DNA from: Clostridiaceae bacterium
Lineage (GTDB): Bacteria; Bacillota; Clostridia; DSM-8532
Assembly (NCBI GenBank): GCA_012522505.1
Contig: JAAYKJ010000038.1
Span: forward strand, 1 to 43,148
Direction: 5' to 3'
DNA length: 43,148 nucleotides
Shown one piece after another: positions 34,901-43,148 of the stretch; position 1 is the stretch's first letter; each line of letters opens with the position of its first letter. The notes beneath the pieces were generated by a model. That model had not been told where the DNA came from. It did no database searches and saw nothing but the letters and a program-made list of their open reading frames with translations. Both the position numbers and the translations under genes were made by a program.

Positions 34901-37900
34901 CGGAACACGATTGGGCGATCCGGTTGAGGTAGATGGGATAAGGAAGGCTTTCAGAAGATACACGAACAAAAATCAGTTCTGTGCGATTGGCTCTGTCAAA
35001 ACGAATATCGGTCATCTCTTCGAGGCTGCCGGCATTGCAAGTCTTATCAAGTCCGTGCTGGCACTAAAACATGGTGAAATACCGCCAAGCATCAATTTCA
35101 ACAAGCCAAACAAAGAGATAAGTTTTGAGGATTCGCCGGTCTATGTGAATGATCTTTTATGTGAATGGGAAAAGAATGAACACCCAAGAAGATGTGGCGT
35201 AAGTGCATTCGGATTCAGCGGGACAAACTGTCATGTCATCCTGGAAGAGGCCCCTGCGTTTAGCAAGGCGATTAGAAGCGAAAAAGGAGTTCCAAACATA
35301 CTCACAATGTCTGCAATGACCGAGCAGGGTCTTAGGAAGCTTGTTAACAGGTACCAACAGTTTACTCAATCCCAATTTGACATAGGGGATGTTTGCTTCA
35401 CAGCAAATACCGGGAGGGATCATTATCGCTACAGAGCAGCAATTATTGTGAATCAAGACGGAGAGCTTAAGTCTGCGCTGGACAAGCTGTTAAGAGAAGA
35501 TTATGCAACATGCGAAACCCAAGGGATTTTCGGTTTTGAACAAGGCCCAGAGCCAATCTGTGAAGCGGAAAAAGAAAATCTCAGCGAACAGGCAAAAGCA
35601 CTGTTGGTTCAATATATCGAAACCGGTAAAACAGAGCTCCGGCTTATCGAACAGATATGCAGGCTATATGTCAGGGGAGCGGATATCGACTGGGGTTTGC
35701 TTTATGAAGGTGAGTCCTTCAACAGGGTCAGCATACCGTTATATCCGCTTAACAGGAAAAGGTGCTGGTTGGAAATTCCGAGCGCTGCAAGCGAAGGAGA
35801 GGGCCATCTTTACTATGCGCTCGACTTTAAGCGGGAAGAGCTTGTTAAGGGTGCCAAGCAACCGTGTGGCAAGAATGTAATCGTATTCAGGGATGAAACG
35901 GGAAGGGGCGATGCCATATGCTCAATCTTAAAAGCCGGGGGCCACAGGGTTACAGAGGTTATCAAAAGAGATACCTTCATGAAAACAGAGGAAGGCTATG
36001 CGGTGGGAGATCGTGAAGAGGATTATGTAAGGCTTTTGAATGAATTGGATATGAGTGAGGCTTCAAACATCATTCATATGCTTTCCTTAAGCGATCATGA
36101 AGCACAGAGCGTAAAAGAGCTTGAACAGGCACAGGAAAGAGGGCTATACAGCCTTTATTACCTGATCCGCGCGATGTATAAGAACCACGTAAAAGGCAAT
36201 ATCGAGTTGGTATTGGTATCCAATTATGCAAATCGTATCACAGGAGAAGAAGAATACATCAACCCCGAAAATGCTGCCATGTTTGCATTGGGCAAGGCAG
36301 TGGAACAGGAGTACCCGGGGTTAAGAATACGTTGCATCGATATAGACAGGCACACAACAACCGACGAGCTTTATGATGCCATCAAGTGGCAGCAGGAATA
36401 CAGGTCGTCCTATAGAAGCGGTGTCCGATATATTGAACAGTTCAGAAGGGTTGAAACAGAAGAGGGAAAACATGCCTGTACAGAAATAAAAGAAGACGGA
36501 GTATATGTGATCACAGGAGGGCTGGGTGGCATAGGTTTAGAGGTGGCAAAGCACCTGGCTGAAAACGCCAGTGTAAGGCTTGGGCTTGTAAACCGTACAA
36601 AGATGCCAAAACGAAGCCTGTGGGATGAAATGCTATTGAAAGGTGAAGACGAAAAGGTCTGCCGCAGGATAAAGGCCGTGAAGGAGATTGAAGCGAAGGG
36701 TTCGATGGTGGAATGCCTAAGTGCGGACGTATCAAGCCTCGATCAGATGAAGCAGATTATGGAGGCTTTAAGGCAGAAATACGGAAGAATAGATGGGGTG
36801 ATCCATGCAGCAGGAGTTGCTGGGGACGGGTTTATTGTAAGGAAGGACGAAAAAACATTCAACAGCGTAATAAGGCCCAAAATACACGGCACATGGGTGC
36901 TTGACCATGTCACAAGGGAGGATCAACTAGACTTCCTTGTATTCTTCTCGTCTGCTGCGTCAATCTTGACGGTGCAGGGGCAGGGAGACTATGCGGCGGG
37001 TAATGCCTATATGGATTCCTATGCCGGCAAGAGGAACAGAAAGGGATCAAAAACCCTTTCGATAAACTGGGCTGCATGGAAAGAAACAGGAATGGCGGCC
37101 GATTATGGGGTCAACACAGATACTGTTCTAAAAGCCCTGGGTACAAAACCGGCTGTCGAAGCATTCGAACGGGTTTTATCCGAAAACATACACAATGTAC
37201 TTATTGGAGAGCTGAACTTGGACAGTAGCATGCTTTTCATGCTTGAAAGGTTCCCGTTCAAGTTGTCAAAAGAGATACGGCGTGAGCTTGAAAGATGCAG
37301 GAAAAGGCTTGAAGCAGCTCAGAGAATGACAGAAACCGAAAAGCAGATAGCGGAGGTTTGCAGGCAGATGCTTGGCATTGATGAAGTCGATACCGACCAA
37401 AACTTCTTTGATCTGGGAGCCGACTCAATCATGCTGACCAGGCTGGTTGAAAAGCTTGAGAATAGGTTTCCGGGAAAGATCACTGTGGCAAAACTATTCG
37501 GATATCCTACCATATCAAAACTTGCAGAGTACTTGGACCAGCAAAGCAAAAGTGACGATACGACAGAAAGGCTTGAAGACAGCACAAAGGCTGGAACCAA
37601 AGAAGGAAGAGAAGGTTACAAAGTCAAGGATATCGCTGTGATAGGCATGGCAGCAAGAATGCCAGGTGCCGATAACAAAGAAGAATTCTGGGATATCATC
37701 AGAACCGGACAGGACTGTATAAAACCCTTTCCGGCCTCCCGAAAAAGGGATATTAACAGCTATCTTGCATTTACAGGTGTGGATATCGACCGGATAGGGT
37801 ATGTCGACGGTGGCTACCTGGATGCGATAGACAGGTTCGACTACAAATTCTTCCGCATCACCCCCAAAGATGCCAGCCTGATGGATCCAAACCAGAGGCT

Positions 37901-40900
37901 GTTTCTTGAGATCGTTTATGAAACGATGGAGGATGCGGGGTATGGCGGAGATAGGATCGCAGGAAGCAATACCGGAGTATATGCGGGGTTTGGAAGCAAT
38001 TTCAGGGATAACTACGGAAAAATGGTTGCAGATACAGACCCGGGCTCCTTGTCATTCTCGATACCGGGCAATATCCCTGCGCTAATACCTGGCAGGGTTT
38101 CATACTTATTTGACCTGAAAGGCCCGTGCATGCTGGTTGATACTGCTTGCTCCTCGTCGCTGGTTGCTGTTCATCTGGCATGCGATGCCTTGAAAAAAGG
38201 TGAATGTGATATGGCGATAGCAGGAGGGGTAAAGATAAACCTGATGCCTGTTGAAGGACAGATAACACTGGGAATTGAATCCTCTGACAACCGGACCAGA
38301 GCCTTTGATGACAGCTCTGATGGGACAGGTACAGGAGAGGGGGTTGCAGCGGTCATGCTAAAACCTCTTGCCAAAGCATTGGAAGACGGTGATAACATCC
38401 ATGCCGTCATAAAAGGCAGTGCAGTGAACCAGGACGGAAGCTCTGCAGGGATAACAGCCCCCAATATGTCAGCCCAGACCCGGGTCATCCTGAATGCTTG
38501 GAAAGATGCAGGGGTTCACCCTGAAACCATTTCATACATAGAGGCACATGGAACAGGGACAAAGATTGGGGATCCCATCGAGATAGAAGCCCTAACAGAA
38601 GCGTTTCGAAGGCATACACAAAAGAAGCAATTCTGCGCGATCGGCGCTGTAAAGACAAACATTGGGCACTTGTATGAAGCGGCAGGTATAGCAGGGCTTA
38701 TTAAAGCGATATTGTCTCTGGAGAAAAGAACACTTGCGCCAACAATACACTTCAAAAAACCAAACCACAGAATCAATTTTGAAGATTCCCCTGTGTATGT
38801 CAATACCGAACTGACCGAATGGAAAGCCGGGGATACCCTCAGAAGATGCGGTGTCAGTGCTTTTGGTTTAAGCGGAACAAACTGCCATATGGTTTTGGAA
38901 GAAGCACCCCTTGTGCATTCTGATACTAAAGCCCAGAAAAAGGAACCAGCATATCCGCAGGTACTCGCTCTTTCGGCCAAAAGCGAAACTGCCCTGAAAT
39001 TACTTATGAAAAAATATGCCAATGTGCTGGGAAAGGGAGCAAGCCTTAAAGAGCTGTGCTATACAGCAAATACAAGCAGGGGGCATTATGAGTGCCGACT
39101 TTGTCTGGTTTCGGATGACCCTGGCCAGATGAAAGAGAAGCTTGAGAAGTATAGTACGATTCAACTTTCACAGGGCTGTACCGAAGATATGTTTTACGGG
39201 CGGATAAAGACTGCATATGACAGTAACGCAGTAAATCCAGGAGCGCTTACCAGGCAGGACATAAACAGTCTTAGCCGGGAAGCGGAATTAAAAATAAAGG
39301 CCTATATGAAAAAAGACAAAGCCGACACACAGTATCTAAAAGATATCTGCACGCTATATGTGAAAGGAGCTAATGTCAACTGGGAGGAATTATATAAAGA
39401 CGGTAGATACAGAAAAATGAGCCTGCCGACGTATCCATTTGACAGGGGAAGATGCTGGGTGCATATCCCCGATAAGGCATGTTCAGGGCAAAAACATGCT
39501 TACAATAGGCACGGTCATATGAACGAAGCGCTGGAAGGAATCATTCATAAACAAAACGGAATGAAGGACACCCTTGCAAATCTGGAAGGTTTCCTTAACA
39601 GCGACACGCTGCCCCAAGAGCTTTCAATTCAACTGCAAGCTATGTCCAGCCAATTAAGCACATTCCTTCAAGAGTGCGAGGATTACGCGCAATTAAAGAG
39701 CGGGTCAACTCCCGAAACGATGGAACCCGAAGTCGTGCTGACAGGGAAAGATTGCGGTGATTATACCCAAACCGAAATAAAAGTAGCACAGATTTGGTGT
39801 GAAGTACTGGGAATCAATGAGCTTGATGTTACCGAGAATTACTTTGCAATTGGTGGTGACTCGATAAAGGCTATACGGATAGCATCCAGGCTTAAAGAGT
39901 CTGGGGCCGACGTGAACGTAAATGACCTTTTGCAGTATCAGACGATTTCTTCATTGGCAGAGTTTATCGACAGCGTTTGCCAGCGCGAGGTCTGTTTAGA
40001 AGGGAAGATAAACCCGACCCCCATGCAGAAATGGATGATGAAGCAACATAAATCCATATGCAGCGCCATTCACACTATCATACTATTTAAGCCGGGCGGG
40101 TTTGATGAGGAAAAAGCAAGGCTTGCTCTGCAAAAGCTTGCTGAACACCACGATGCCTTAAGAATCTCGCTTCTGGCCAAGGGCGAGGATATTCTCCAAT
40201 TTGTTCGGGAGATCGACGGTGAATTGTTAGAATTTGAAGTACAAGATTTCACCGGGGAACAAGATTATGAGCATACGATAAGAGAAAATGCCCAGCAGGT
40301 ACGGTTAAGCTTCGACCTGTTTAAACCGCCCCTTTTCAAGGTGAAGCTGTTTAAAACAAAAGGTGCGGATTATATGCTGATCGCCGTTCCTCAACTCATT
40401 GCGGATGATTTTTCGCTTAAGTTGCTGCTTAAGGGTTTTCAGGATGCCTATTGCAAAATGCAGAATAATGAAGCGATCGCATTTCCACAAAAGAGCAAAT
40501 CCTTTGCAGCTTGGTGCAGAAGGCTTATGAATTTGGCTGAAGGCAACCGGTTTGCTGAAGAATCAGACTATTGGAAAAGAATAAAAGAGGCTGGAGTACA
40601 AACACTTCCGGTGGATAAGGAGGCCGCAGGGAACGGGGAAGCTTCAATCGGTCAGGTGTGCATTCAGCTTTCCAGTCAGGATGCCGCAATGTTGATGGGG
40701 GATATCCATGAAGTGTATAACACAAAACCCGAAGACCTTCTGCTTATGGCGGTAATAATGGGAATGGAAGCATGCCTTGGTGTTAATAAAGTGCTTGTCA
40801 GCATCAGGAAGAATGCACGGGAGGTATTGGACGGTGAGTTCAATCTTGAAACAACTGTAGGGCAGTTTGACTATATGTACCCAGTGCTGCTTGATATTTC

Positions 40901-41393
40901 TCAAACTGGGGATATGCCATACCGAATCAAGGCGATAAAAGAAAGCCTGAGACAAGTACCGGAGCAGGGAATTCATTTCGGCATATTCAATGCCCTTTGT
41001 GAAGATGCCTGCTCAGAGCCGGCATACGGTGGATTAACCTCACAGATAGCCTTCAGGTATATGGCGATGGAGGATAGATCCAGTTTGCAGCTGTTTGAAA
41101 TAAAGAATTTTGAAATGGGTTGCGGAAAAACGGAGGCAACCCCCTCCTACAATTTTGAAATCACGGCCAAAGAACAGGTTGGGGGTGTAGTGGTACAGAT
41201 CCTTTATCACACCGGCAAGTACAAGGAGACTACAGTTATGAAGTTTGCAGAGAATTTCAGGAACAGCCTGACGCAAATCATGCAGCACTGTGCGAGCAGT
41301 GAAACAATAGAGCTTACACCTTCAGACTTGGGAAATGATGAGCTTTCCATCGAAGAGGTTGACGAAATACTGGCACTGTACAAAGAGGTGTGA
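31959..41393 (+). CDS. lipid-starter PKS, FAAL-ACP-KS-KR-ACP-KS-ACP-(dead E)
   Basis: Protein of 3144 residues. A fatty acyl-AMP ligase (about 1-560; FSSGSTGDPKG, WMPLTHDMGMIG, TGDLGF) loads a fatty acid onto ACP1 (Ser614). KS1 (about 672-1098; Cys846, His979, His1019) extends it, KR (about 1285-1720; GGLGGIG, Tyr1678) reduces it, and ACP2 is Ser1823. KS2 (about 1892-2320; Cys2064, His2197, His2237) extends again without reduction. After a helical linker comes a carrier (Ser2635, GGDSIKA), then a C-terminal epimerase-like domain (about 2660-3144) that has lost its active site: HHxxxDG is P2811-Q-L-I-A-D-D2817 and EGHGRE is RKNARE. Neither KS is followed by an AT; only the short post-KS linker to YPLNRKRCW or YPFDRGRCW remains. 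This resembles MycA-type lipopeptide starters, which use a free malonyl transferase. The end, TPSDLGNDELSIEEVDEI, is a COM-donor-like helix matching the next gene. ATG follows GAGGAG. Confidence 0.93.
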   Translation: MRKYGNLCEVLRHHANHEGAEGITFIQSSDLERKISYKELYHRAQSMLYVFQMKGIGKNDELVFQVEDDEIFICAFWACLLGGIIPVPITVGSTDEQMLKLFKVLAILKNPYLLINENGLSKIEGFAAGTEYKKACEEIKKKLVFVEQIEKSNTTGIEAEIDANDIAFIQFSSGSTGDPKGVVITHENLLYNIDAIINCSKITTNDSILSWMPLTHDMGMIGCHLTPLAMNINLFLMPTALFIKNPNLWLEKASWHNVTMLSSPNFGYKYLLKYYKPEKAQEWNLSSIRVIFNGAEPISSDLCHSFLNTMSRHGLKRNSMLTVYGMAEASLAVAFPPVCEEFKTIYVDRSFLGVGDEIREIGQPEGNHASFVDVGYAVEHCEFRVCDDSNNPLGDNRVGNIQIRGKNVTRGYYNNPTETKKTMTPDGWLNTGDLGFIKERRLIVTGRAKDIIFVNGQNYYPHDIERVAEGLEEIELGKIAACGVHNGQNQSEELVLFVLFKKRLEEFAKIALRLKTHINACMGLQVHAVVPVRKIPKTTSGKIQRYKLGKMYQDGEFTEAWVKVKALMQQLVERRGGSNAATKLQLEMLEVCRQVLGRDNISADSNFFEWGINSLELTGIVQRLDEKYHGKVTVTDLFAYPSIAKLAEHIENEEQISVEKGQKAFETDESDDMAIIGMAVRLPKADGVEQFWENIRSGRDCIGDFPKNRMKDIDAYMNFLEKDGKNAGYMKGAYLDEIDRFDHELFRLNPMEASLMHPNQRIFLETVWQAIADAGYSSTALQKNNVGVYLGYIGDTGGSQYKKMICDVDSTLSALSMTGNLPSIIPSRISYLLDLKGPAMLVDTACSSSLVAVHLACQGLTKGDCNMAIAGGVKVSLMPLEGQEKIGMESHDGKARAFDDDADGTGMGEGAAVIVLKPLRQALKDRDNIYAIIKGSAINQDGSSAGITAPNVLAQADVIDAAWRKAGINPETISYIEAHGTGTRLGDPVEVDGIRKAFRRYTNKNQFCAIGSVKTNIGHLFEAAGIASLIKSVLALKHGEIPPSINFNKPNKEISFEDSPVYVNDLLCEWEKNEHPRRCGVSAFGFSGTNCHVILEEAPAFSKAIRSEKGVPNILTMSAMTEQGLRKLVNRYQQFTQSQFDIGDVCFTANTGRDHYRYRAAIIVNQDGELKSALDKLLREDYATCETQGIFGFEQGPEPICEAEKENLSEQAKALLVQYIETGKTELRLIEQICRLYVRGADIDWGLLYEGESFNRVSIPLYPLNRKRCWLEIPSAASEGEGHLYYALDFKREELVKGAKQPCGKNVIVFRDETGRGDAICSILKAGGHRVTEVIKRDTFMKTEEGYAVGDREEDYVRLLNELDMSEASNIIHMLSLSDHEAQSVKELEQAQERGLYSLYYLIRAMYKNHVKGNIELVLVSNYANRITGEEEYINPENAAMFALGKAVEQEYPGLRIRCIDIDRHTTTDELYDAIKWQQEYRSSYRSGVRYIEQFRRVETEEGKHACTEIKEDGVYVITGGLGGIGLEVAKHLAENASVRLGLVNRTKMPKRSLWDEMLLKGEDEKVCRRIKAVKEIEAKGSMVECLSADVSSLDQMKQIMEALRQKYGRIDGVIHAAGVAGDGFIVRKDEKTFNSVIRPKIHGTWVLDHVTREDQLDFLVFFSSAASILTVQGQGDYAAGNAYMDSYAGKRNRKGSKTLSINWAAWKETGMAADYGVNTDTVLKALGTKPAVEAFERVLSENIHNVLIGELNLDSSMLFMLERFPFKLSKEIRRELERCRKRLEAAQRMTETEKQIAEVCRQMLGIDEVDTDQNFFDLGADSIMLTRLVEKLENRFPGKITVAKLFGYPTISKLAEYLDQQSKSDDTTERLEDSTKAGTKEGREGYKVKDIAVIGMAARMPGADNKEEFWDIIRTGQDCIKPFPASRKRDINSYLAFTGVDIDRIGYVDGGYLDAIDRFDYKFFRITPKDASLMDPNQRLFLEIVYETMEDAGYGGDRIAGSNTGVYAGFGSNFRDNYGKMVADTDPGSLSFSIPGNIPALIPGRVSYLFDLKGPCMLVDTACSSSLVAVHLACDALKKGECDMAIAGGVKINLMPVEGQITLGIESSDNRTRAFDDSSDGTGTGEGVAAVMLKPLAKALEDGDNIHAVIKGSAVNQDGSSAGITAPNMSAQTRVILNAWKDAGVHPETISYIEAHGTGTKIGDPIEIEALTEAFRRHTQKKQFCAIGAVKTNIGHLYEAAGIAGLIKAILSLEKRTLAPTIHFKKPNHRINFEDSPVYVNTELTEWKAGDTLRRCGVSAFGLSGTNCHMVLEEAPLVHSDTKAQKKEPAYPQVLALSAKSETALKLLMKKYANVLGKGASLKELCYTANTSRGHYECRLCLVSDDPGQMKEKLEKYSTIQLSQGCTEDMFYGRIKTAYDSNAVNPGALTRQDINSLSREAELKIKAYMKKDKADTQYLKDICTLYVKGANVNWEELYKDGRYRKMSLPTYPFDRGRCWVHIPDKACSGQKHAYNRHGHMNEALEGIIHKQNGMKDTLANLEGFLNSDTLPQELSIQLQAMSSQLSTFLQECEDYAQLKSGSTPETMEPEVVLTGKDCGDYTQTEIKVAQIWCEVLGINELDVTENYFAIGGDSIKAIRIASRLKESGADVNVNDLLQYQTISSLAEFIDSVCQREVCLEGKINPTPMQKWMMKQHKSICSAIHTIILFKPGGFDEEKARLALQKLAEHHDALRISLLAKGEDILQFVREIDGELLEFEVQDFTGEQDYEHTIRENAQQVRLSFDLFKPPLFKVKLFKTKGADYMLIAVPQLIADDFSLKLLLKGFQDAYCKMQNNEAIAFPQKSKSFAAWCRRLMNLAEGNRFAEESDYWKRIKEAGVQTLPVDKEAAGNGEASIGQVCIQLSSQDAAMLMGDIHEVYNTKPEDLLLMAVIMGMEACLGVNKVLVSIRKNAREVLDGEFNLETTVGQFDYMYPVLLDISQTGDMPYRIKAIKESLRQVPEQGIHFGIFNALCEDACSEPAYGGLTSQIAFRYMAMEDRSSLQLFEIKNFEMGCGKTEATPSYNFEITAKEQVGGVVVQILYHTGKYKETTVMKFAENFRNSLTQIMQHCASSETIELTPSDLGNDELSIEEVDEILALYKEV
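39940..41390 (+). other. catalytically dead epimerase-like domain with COM-donor end
   Basis: The fold matches the functional E domain of the 21712 gene (NPTPMQKWM against TPAQRWF; AENFRNSLTQIMQHC against AENYQSSLCRIIDHC; TPSDLG against TPSDVG). Both catalytic His positions are Pro-Gln, the DG is DD, the EGHGRE glutamate is Arg, and NYLGQF is RYMAME. It follows a polyketide carrier, where epimerisation has no normal substrate. Likely kept as a docking platform. Confidence 0.8.
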
Positions 41394-41461
41394 AGGCGGG
41401 TTGAGAAAGAGTTGCATGTGAACAATGAATTATCGTAAATATGCAGGGTGGTGAAATATAA
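41394..41461 (+). other. short intergenic gap with in-frame TAA before a GTG start
   Basis: The gap holds AGGGTGGTG (41445-41453) as ribosome site. TAA at 41459-41461, in the frame of the next gene, directly precedes its GTG codon and rules out any longer N-terminus. Confidence 0.75.
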
Positions 41462-43148
41462 GTGGAAAACCCAATTAAAACAAAGATCCAGCGTAATCGG
41501 GATGATGTAAAAACAAACATACTAAAAATATATGGTCTCTCGCCGATGCAGGAAGGCTTGCTGTTCCACTCAATTCTGGAAGAGAAGTCGCATGCTTATT
41601 TTCAACAGCTATCCTTTACGGTTGACGGTGAGTTTAACGTAACCCTTTTTGAAAAAAGTCTGAACATGATTGTTGGCAGACATGACATCTTACGAACCAA
41701 TTTCGTTCATCAAAAGATGAGCAGGCCACAACAGGTTGTTTTCAGAGAAAAACATATCAAGGCCTATTTTGAAGATCTGTCCATGATAAGTATGCAGGAC
41801 AGGGAAAACCGTATCCATGCTTACCTTAAGGAAGAGAGGGATGCGGGGTTTGACCTGTTAAAAGGACAGCTTATCAAACTGTCGGTCTTTAAGCTTGATG
41901 ATAGCAGTCACAGGGTTGTTATCAGTAACCACCACATCATCCTGGACGGGTGGAGCATAGGGATTATCGCCAAAGAAGTACTCCAGACATATGAAATCCT
42001 TCAGCAAGGCCAGGAAGCAACGTTCCCAGAGCCGCAACCTTACCGGACATACATCAATTGGCTTAAAAAACTTGATATGGAAGCATCACTGCTTTACTGG
42101 CAGGAATACCTGGATTCTTACCAACAGTGCACGGGTGTGCCAAAACAGTATAGGGTAACAGATAAAGGAGCATATCAACATGAAGAGGCGGGTTTTACGA
42201 TATGCAAAGAGGTTTCCGGGGGGCTTGAAAGCCTTGCAAGGCAAAATCATGTAACATTAAATACGGTGGTTCAAACGATTTGGGGGATTCTGCTCCAAAG
42301 ATATAACAACAGCGAAGATGCGGTATTTGGCTCAATCATATCGGGCAGGCCTTCCGACATACCGGGTATTGAGCAGATGGCGGGGCTGTTTATCAACGTT
42401 ATTCCCGTAAGGATAAAGTGTGATCAAAACCAGTCCTTTTCAGCACTGATAAAGCAGGTGCAGAACCAAGCCTTGGCATCAGGAAAACATGAGTATTGTT
42501 CTCTTGCACAAATACAATCATCAACTCAGCTAAAGCAAGGTTTGCTGGATCATATCCTTGAGTTCGAAAACTATCCTGTTGAAAAGATTGTGAGTACAGA
42601 AGAGAACCAGAGGCATCGGATCGATGATGTCCAGCTTTTCATGCAGACAAACTACGATTTCAATGTTTCGGTGATTCCGGGAGAGGCGCTCGGAATACGA
42701 ATTCGCTTTAATGCTTTCGTGTATGACAGGGAGTTTGTAGAAAGTATACAGGGGCATTTGGAGAGGATCGCCAGGCAGGTGATTGACAAACCGGAGATGA
42801 GCGTCCGACACATAACGATCATCACCCCGGAAGAGAAGTCGAGAATATTATCGGGTTTCAATCATACAGATACGAATTTCCCATATAGGAAGACCTTACA
42901 AGAGCTGTTTGAAGGGCAGGTTGAGCAAACCCCGGACAAAACAGCACTCGTATATGAAGGCCATACGTTGACCTATCGTGAATTAAACCACAAAAGTAAC
43001 AGGCTTGCAGCACTGTTACGGAAGAGCGGGGTACGGAAAGACAGCATCACCGCGCTTTTGCTGAAGCGATCTCCACAGATGGTGATAAGCATTTTGGCTG
43101 TATTGAAGGCAGGAGGAGCATACCTGCCCATAGACCCTGAATACCCTG
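41462..43148 (+). CDS. NRPS subunit, DCL-type C then A (partial, runs off window end, GTG start)
   Basis: I translated this frame by hand: it is open for 562 codons and continues past the window end. The start is GTG (MENPIKTKI), because an in-frame TAA sits immediately upstream and AGGGTGGTG lies eight bases before; the next in-frame ATG would remove the docking segment. The C domain (about 24-455) begins YGLSPMQEG, the DCL and COM-acceptor pattern, and has an intact HHIILDG. An A domain starts at about residue 476 (LFEGQVEQTPD, LTYRELN, LKAGGAYLPIDPEYP) and is cut before any substrate-pocket residue, so its amino acid is unknown. It follows the dead-E, COM-donor end of the lipid-starter PKS by 68 bases and is its expected acceptor. 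Its C domain closely resembles the C domain after the E domain in the 21712 gene. Confidence 0.92.
   Translation, partial: MENPIKTKIQRNRDDVKTNILKIYGLSPMQEGLLFHSILEEKSHAYFQQLSFTVDGEFNVTLFEKSLNMIVGRHDILRTNFVHQKMSRPQQVVFREKHIKAYFEDLSMISMQDRENRIHAYLKEERDAGFDLLKGQLIKLSVFKLDDSSHRVVISNHHIILDGWSIGIIAKEVLQTYEILQQGQEATFPEPQPYRTYINWLKKLDMEASLLYWQEYLDSYQQCTGVPKQYRVTDKGAYQHEEAGFTICKEVSGGLESLARQNHVTLNTVVQTIWGILLQRYNNSEDAVFGSIISGRPSDIPGIEQMAGLFINVIPVRIKCDQNQSFSALIKQVQNQALASGKHEYCSLAQIQSSTQLKQGLLDHILEFENYPVEKIVSTEENQRHRIDDVQLFMQTNYDFNVSVIPGEALGIRIRFNAFVYDREFVESIQGHLERIARQVIDKPEMSVRHITIITPEEKSRILSGFNHTDTNFPYRKTLQELFEGQVEQTPDKTALVYEGHTLTYRELNHKSNRLAALLRKSGVRKDSITALLLKRSPQMVISILAVLKAGGAYLPIDPEYP

Noticed and set aside
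1-43148. CRISPR arrays, tRNA or rRNA genes, insertion sequences
   Set aside because: No repeat-spacer pattern, no tRNA-like or rRNA-like stretch and no transposase frame was seen; noncoding space is very small and repeats are homologous NRPS/PKS domains.

Overview
The window holds a large nonribosomal peptide / polyketide (NRPS-PKS) assembly-line locus. Every supported gene lies on the + strand and gaps are short. Strong GGAGG-type ribosome sites, moderate-to-low GC, frequent AGA/AGG arginine codons, a cobalamin-type radical SAM enzyme and PKS modules without working acyltransferases suggest a Bacillota (Firmicutes) host, probably an anaerobic clostridial or Paenibacillus-like lineage. This placement is inference; no rRNA or housekeeping gene is present.

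Layout. 1-1731: PCP-C protein (left end possibly truncated). 1875-3587: B12-binding radical SAM enzyme. 3664-9390: NRPS, half-C-A-PCP-C-A-PCP. 9383-13720: PKS, KS-(dead AT)-KR-ACP. 13740-21641: NRPS, C-A(Thr)-PCP-C-A(Cys-like)-PCP-C. 21712-29532: NRPS, half-C-A(Phe)-PCP-E-C-A(Asp)-PCP-TE. 29547-30551: SagB-type flavin oxidase. 30596-31870: MFS exporter. 31959-41393: lipid-starter PKS, FAAL-ACP-KS-KR-ACP-KS-ACP-(dead E). 41462-43148: start of another NRPS subunit, C-A..., beginning at GTG and cut by the window end.

How the genes work together. Genes 1 to 21712 read colinearly toward the thioesterase. Binding-pocket residues read directly from the A domains give the order: unknown, Leu-like (with Asp235 changed to Glu), one ketide unit, Thr (possibly dehydrated), Cys-like, D-Phe, Asp, then release. 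The second part starts with fatty-acid activation and two C2 extensions and passes to the last NRPS by a COM-type docking pair. It lies downstream of the thioesterase, so either starter genes follow terminator genes in one pathway, or two assembly lines sit side by side. None of the three KS modules has a functional AT, and no free AT, MbtH, phosphopantetheinyl transferase or type II thioesterase is seen here.

Most interesting system. The PCP-C protein and the radical SAM enzyme end in the same five residues, TDFDF, encoded by different codons. The NRPS ending at 21641 has a related tail, IQFSFQ. Each of the two NRPS proteins with such a tail ends in a complete C domain and is followed by an NRPS that starts with only the C-terminal lobe of a C domain. 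I propose a tail/half-C docking system that joins NRPS subunits and may also recruit the radical SAM enzyme to the line. This is inference from sequence pattern and is testable.
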